A DNA stretch of 46,569 bases from NCBI GenBank assembly GCA_016198275.1, contig JACQIX010000025.1:1-46569 (forward strand). The letters are read 5' to 3'. Source of the stretch: Candidatus Daviesbacteria bacterium. GTDB taxonomy: Bacteria; Patescibacteriota; Microgenomatia; Daviesbacterales; UBA10151. This document shows, piece by piece, positions 43,550 through 46,569 of the stretch (its first letter is position 1; each line of letters opens with the position of its first letter). The notes below the pieces were generated by a model. That model ran no database searches, was not told the DNA's origin, and saw only the letters and a list, made by a program, of their open reading frames with translations. Made by a program: the position numbers and the translations under genes.

Positions 43550-43999
43550 ATGAATATCGAAGATATAAAAAAATTGAGAGAACAGACAGGGGCTGGGATT
43601 GCCGACTGTAAGGAAGCCTTGAGTTTATCGAAGGGTGACACGGAAAAGGCCAAAGAGTGGTTAAAAAAGATTGGTTTTGAAAGAGGAGCTTCACAAGCTG
43701 AAAGAGAAGTTAAGGCTGGGTTGATTGATGTATATTCTCATGGAGGAAAAGTGGGGGTGATAGTTGAACTTTTATGTGAGACAGATTTTGTAGGGAGAAC
43801 CGAAGATTTTAAAAATTTAGCTCATGAGATTTCTTTGCAGATTGCCTCTATGAATCCTTTCTCAATAGATGAATTGTTAAAGCAAGAATATATTAGGGAT
43901 AACAGCCAGACTGTGGATCAGTTAATAATGTCTGTTTCTTCCAAACTGGGGGAAAATATTCAGGTAGGCAGATTTGAAAGAGTGGCTTTGGGAGAGTAA
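43550..43999 (+). CDS. tsf: Elongation factor Ts (short form)
   Basis: IKKLREQTGAGIADCKEAL, GVIVELLCETDFVGRTEDFKNLAHEI. Confidence 0.94.
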   Translation: MNIEDIKKLREQTGAGIADCKEALSLSKGDTEKAKEWLKKIGFERGASQAEREVKAGLIDVYSHGGKVGVIVELLCETDFVGRTEDFKNLAHEISLQIASMNPFSIDELLKQEYIRDNSQTVDQLIMSVSSKLGENIQVGRFERVALGE

Positions 44000-44006
44000 A
44001 ACGATA

Positions 44007-44561
44007 ATGGATCCAGTATTGACTCAACCAAGTGAAAAGATAGAACAAGCCCTGCATCATTTTAAAGTGGAAATTGCCGGTATTAGAGCAGGCAGAGCAA
44101 ATCCTGCTTTAATAGAAAATATTATGGTTTTGGCATATGGAGGCAAAATGAAACTGATTGAATTGGGAAACATCTCAGTTCCTCAGCCTACTCTTTTAAC
44201 AATTCAAGTTTGGGACAGCCAAATTTTGCAAAATGTCATCAAGGGCATATATGACGCAAATTTAGGCTTAAATCCTTCCAATGAGGGAAATTTGATCAGA
44301 TTACCTATTCCCCCTCTGACTGCAGAAAGAAGAGAGGAATTTATTAAAATCCTGCATCAAAAAATGGAAGAGGTTAGAGTTGCTATCAGGCAAATAAGGC
44401 AGGATTTTAGGCAAGATTGGAAAAAAGCCTCAGATGGAGGAGAATTTGGAGAGGATGAGTTTTTCAGAAGAGAGAAGTTATTACAAGAATTGGTGGATAA
44501 AAATATGACGGAGATTGAAAGTTTAGGAAGGGTAAAGGAGGAAGAGTTAAAAGAGATTTAA
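44007..44561 (+). CDS. frr: Ribosome recycling factor
   Basis: AGIRAGRANPALIENI, ISVPQPTLLTIQVWD, IRLPIPPLTAERREEFIK; start set to ATG 44007. Confidence 0.95.
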   Translation: MDPVLTQPSEKIEQALHHFKVEIAGIRAGRANPALIENIMVLAYGGKMKLIELGNISVPQPTLLTIQVWDSQILQNVIKGIYDANLGLNPSNEGNLIRLPIPPLTAERREEFIKILHQKMEEVRVAIRQIRQDFRQDWKKASDGGEFGEDEFFRREKLLQELVDKNMTEIESLGRVKEEELKEI

Positions 44562-44562
44562 G

Positions 44563-45645
44563 ATGTTCATAAGTATTTTAATCTTCATTTTTACTTTATT
44601 AGTTTTAGTTTTAATTCATGAACTGGGTCATTTTTTAATGGCCAAAAGATTTGGTATTAAGGTGGAAGAATTCGGATTCGGTATCCCCCCTAAGGTTTTT
44701 GGTAAAAAAATTGGCGAGACAATTTATTCAATCAATGCCCTCCCCTTGGGTGGATTTGTCAGGCTTTTGGGGGAGGACGAAGTTGGTAGTTCGAAAAGCA
44801 GCCGTGATTTTAGGGCCAAAAGTGTGTATCAGAGAATAATGGTAGTTGTGGCCGGGGTAGTTATGAATCTTTTTTTGGCATGGGTTATTTTTTATTCAGT
44901 TTTAATTTACCAGGACTTTAAAATTGTTTATCCGACTTTGGAACCGGCTGTTTTTATCGGATATTTGGAAAAAGATTTCCCGGCTGCAAAGGCGGGTATA
45001 AAAGTGGGAGACAGAATATTAAAAGTAGACAATAAAAGTATTAAAAATTTTGAGGATGCCAGAAATTTTATAAAAGAAAAAAAAGGAGAACATGTTGCAT
45101 TGGAAGTTTCGGATATAGATGGCAGAAACATAAGAATTTTGTCGGTTACTCCAAAAAAAGTTGAAGAAGATGACTTTTTAATTGGAGTAGGATTTAGTCC
45201 TCTGGCAATTAAGCAGTATGAGACTTTCCCTCAAAAAATATTCTCCGGCGTTACTTATTCTTTTGATCTGACTAAAGTTACTTTCCTGGGATTTAATAAG
45301 CTTATCAAAGACTTGACTGGTGGTGATTTCAAAACAGCTTCCCAATCTGTCAGCGGGCCTGTGGGACTGGCCAGCGTCAGCAATGATATTTTAAGTGGCG
45401 GAAAACAAGTTTTGCCCTTTTATTTTTGGTTCATCGGAGTTATTTCACTGACATTATCTATTTTTAATGTCTTGCCTATTCCTGCTTTGGATGGGGGGAG
45501 ATTATTATTTTTAATCATAGAAGCAGTCAGCCGTAAAAAGATCAGAGAAGATATTGAAAGAAAAGTTCATCAAATCGGCTTTGCCCTGCTACTATTTTTA
45601 GCGCTACTTATTACTTATTCCGATATCAGCAAATTAATTCGCTAA
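44563..45645 (+). CDS. rseP: RseP-like site-2 intramembrane protease (M50B) with PDZ
   Basis: HELGHFLMAKRFGIKVEEFGFGIPP, PDZ-like AAKAGIKVGDRILKVD, NVLPIPALDGGRL. Confidence 0.93.
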   Translation: MFISILIFIFTLLVLVLIHELGHFLMAKRFGIKVEEFGFGIPPKVFGKKIGETIYSINALPLGGFVRLLGEDEVGSSKSSRDFRAKSVYQRIMVVVAGVVMNLFLAWVIFYSVLIYQDFKIVYPTLEPAVFIGYLEKDFPAAKAGIKVGDRILKVDNKSIKNFEDARNFIKEKKGEHVALEVSDIDGRNIRILSVTPKKVEEDDFLIGVGFSPLAIKQYETFPQKIFSGVTYSFDLTKVTFLGFNKLIKDLTGGDFKTASQSVSGPVGLASVSNDILSGGKQVLPFYFWFIGVISLTLSIFNVLPIPALDGGRLLFLIIEAVSRKKIREDIERKVHQIGFALLLFLALLITYSDISKLIR

Positions 45646-45679
45646 TTTTTCCTTCTGTAGTATATACTAAATACATACT

Positions 45680-46564
45680 ATGGTTAGAATTTTTAGCATA
45701 ATTATTTTAAGTTTGTCTATCCTGCTTTTTCCTCCAGCCACCCTGGCAGTAATTTCCAATAATAGTGTTCCAGGTGATGCTACCTACCCTCTTAAAAGAG
45801 GATTAGAAGATATGATATTTGCTGTAGCTTCCATAAATCCTACCACCAAAGCTTGGTTTGCTGCAGCCAGATCTGACAGAAGATTTAAGGAATTGGGTGT
45901 TTTGATAACACGGGGTAAAAAAGTGGGAGAGACTTTAAATGAGTTAGTTGAACAAACTCAAATAGCTGCTGACCAGATCAGCCAAGTTGATGATCAGTCT
46001 CAAAAAGAAAAGTTAGTTCAACAACTTTCCCAATCAATCCAAAAGTATGATCAGGCTTTACAACGGTTTTCCCCAACCACATCCAGCCAACCCCCTGCTT
46101 CTCAGCCAACAATCACAGTTACTCCTTTACCTCAAAGTCAAAATCCGCCTAAATTAACTAAACCTTCTTCTACTGCAGCTCCTATCCCTAGACCAAGTCT
46201 AAGACCAATCTCCACTCCTACTCCCGCTCCGCCGGAGCTGGTTACTCAGCCTCCACAGCCAACTGTAACACCAGCTCCAAGTCAGACTGTAATTCCTTCA
46301 ATCCGGCCTAATACCATTCCCGTTCCTCATAGAGACGAAGAGGATTATAGGAAAAAAGAGAAAGAAATAGAAGAAGCCAGGAAGAGACTTGAAGAAATAA
46401 AAAACCGCTTGGAGGAAAAACAAAGAAAGCAAGAAGAAGACCATCGAGATAAACAGGAGAATCAGCCTAAATTTCAAGAATACAAGAAACAGCCAAAACC
46501 TGAAAAAAGAGAAGATAGTGAAGAAGTAGAGGTTAAAAAAGGTAACAGACGGAGTAAAGATTAA
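45680..46564 (+). CDS. DUF5667-like exported protein with Pro-rich and charged C-terminal region
   Basis: SVPGDATYPLKRGLEDMIFAVASINPTTKAWFAAARSDRRFKEL; Pro/Thr-rich then E/K-rich tail. Confidence 0.75.
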   Translation: MVRIFSIIILSLSILLFPPATLAVISNNSVPGDATYPLKRGLEDMIFAVASINPTTKAWFAAARSDRRFKELGVLITRGKKVGETLNELVEQTQIAADQISQVDDQSQKEKLVQQLSQSIQKYDQALQRFSPTTSSQPPASQPTITVTPLPQSQNPPKLTKPSSTAAPIPRPSLRPISTPTPAPPELVTQPPQPTVTPAPSQTVIPSIRPNTIPVPHRDEEDYRKKEKEIEEARKRLEEIKNRLEEKQRKQEEDHRDKQENQPKFQEYKKQPKPEKREDSEEVEVKKGNRRSKD

Positions 46565-46569
46565 AACCT

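Noticed and set aside
43617-43640. ttgagtttatcgaagggtga in tsf resembling dispersed ttcgataaactcaa-type repeats
   Set aside because: The encoded ALSLSKGDTEKA has the same length as normal EF-Ts; no insertion demonstrable, so not counted with the in-CDS elements.
1-46569. CRISPR array, rRNA, tmRNA, RNase P RNA
   Set aside because: No regularly spaced direct repeats and no conserved RNA core sequences were seen in the intergenic regions.

Overview
The window is an AT-rich, densely coded bacterial chromosome segment. Gene content and style (leaderless starts, DUF5667, DUF5674, small conserved secreted proteins) suggest a Candidate Phyla Radiation / Patescibacteria, probably Microgenomates-like, organism; that assignment is inference. 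Recognisable blocks: M50 protease / bL28; fmt-def; an O-antigen ligase-like protein; mreB; an AbrB-Doc toxin-antitoxin pair; pyrD with convergent pyrF-pyrE-pyrC; mreC-mreD-PBP2; a small accessory island (about 19.9-23.2 kb); dprA; a membrane-anchored double-AAA+ Clp-like ATPase; topA; and a long co-directional run pyrG-tmk-lysC-dapB-dapA-asd-dapL-lysA-pyk-dcd-dut-like-thyA-folA-rpsB-tsf-frr-rseP-DUF5667. The most notable observations are: (1) a 362-bp unit with perfect 14-bp terminal inverted repeats enclosing a frameshifted GIY-YIG nuclease gene, plus a second decayed copy about 1.6 kb away next to dprA; (2) GC-rich palindromic segments inside at least seven protein-coding genes; (3) a recurring (TGT)TAnnnT-N6/7-ATG arrangement that predicts leaderless transcripts for many operon-first genes; (4) a sigma-70 region-4 fragment with two in-frame stops; (5) a 5x7-bp tandem repeat in the O-antigen ligase gene that could drive phase variation. 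I saw no CRISPR array, rRNA or convincing tRNA.
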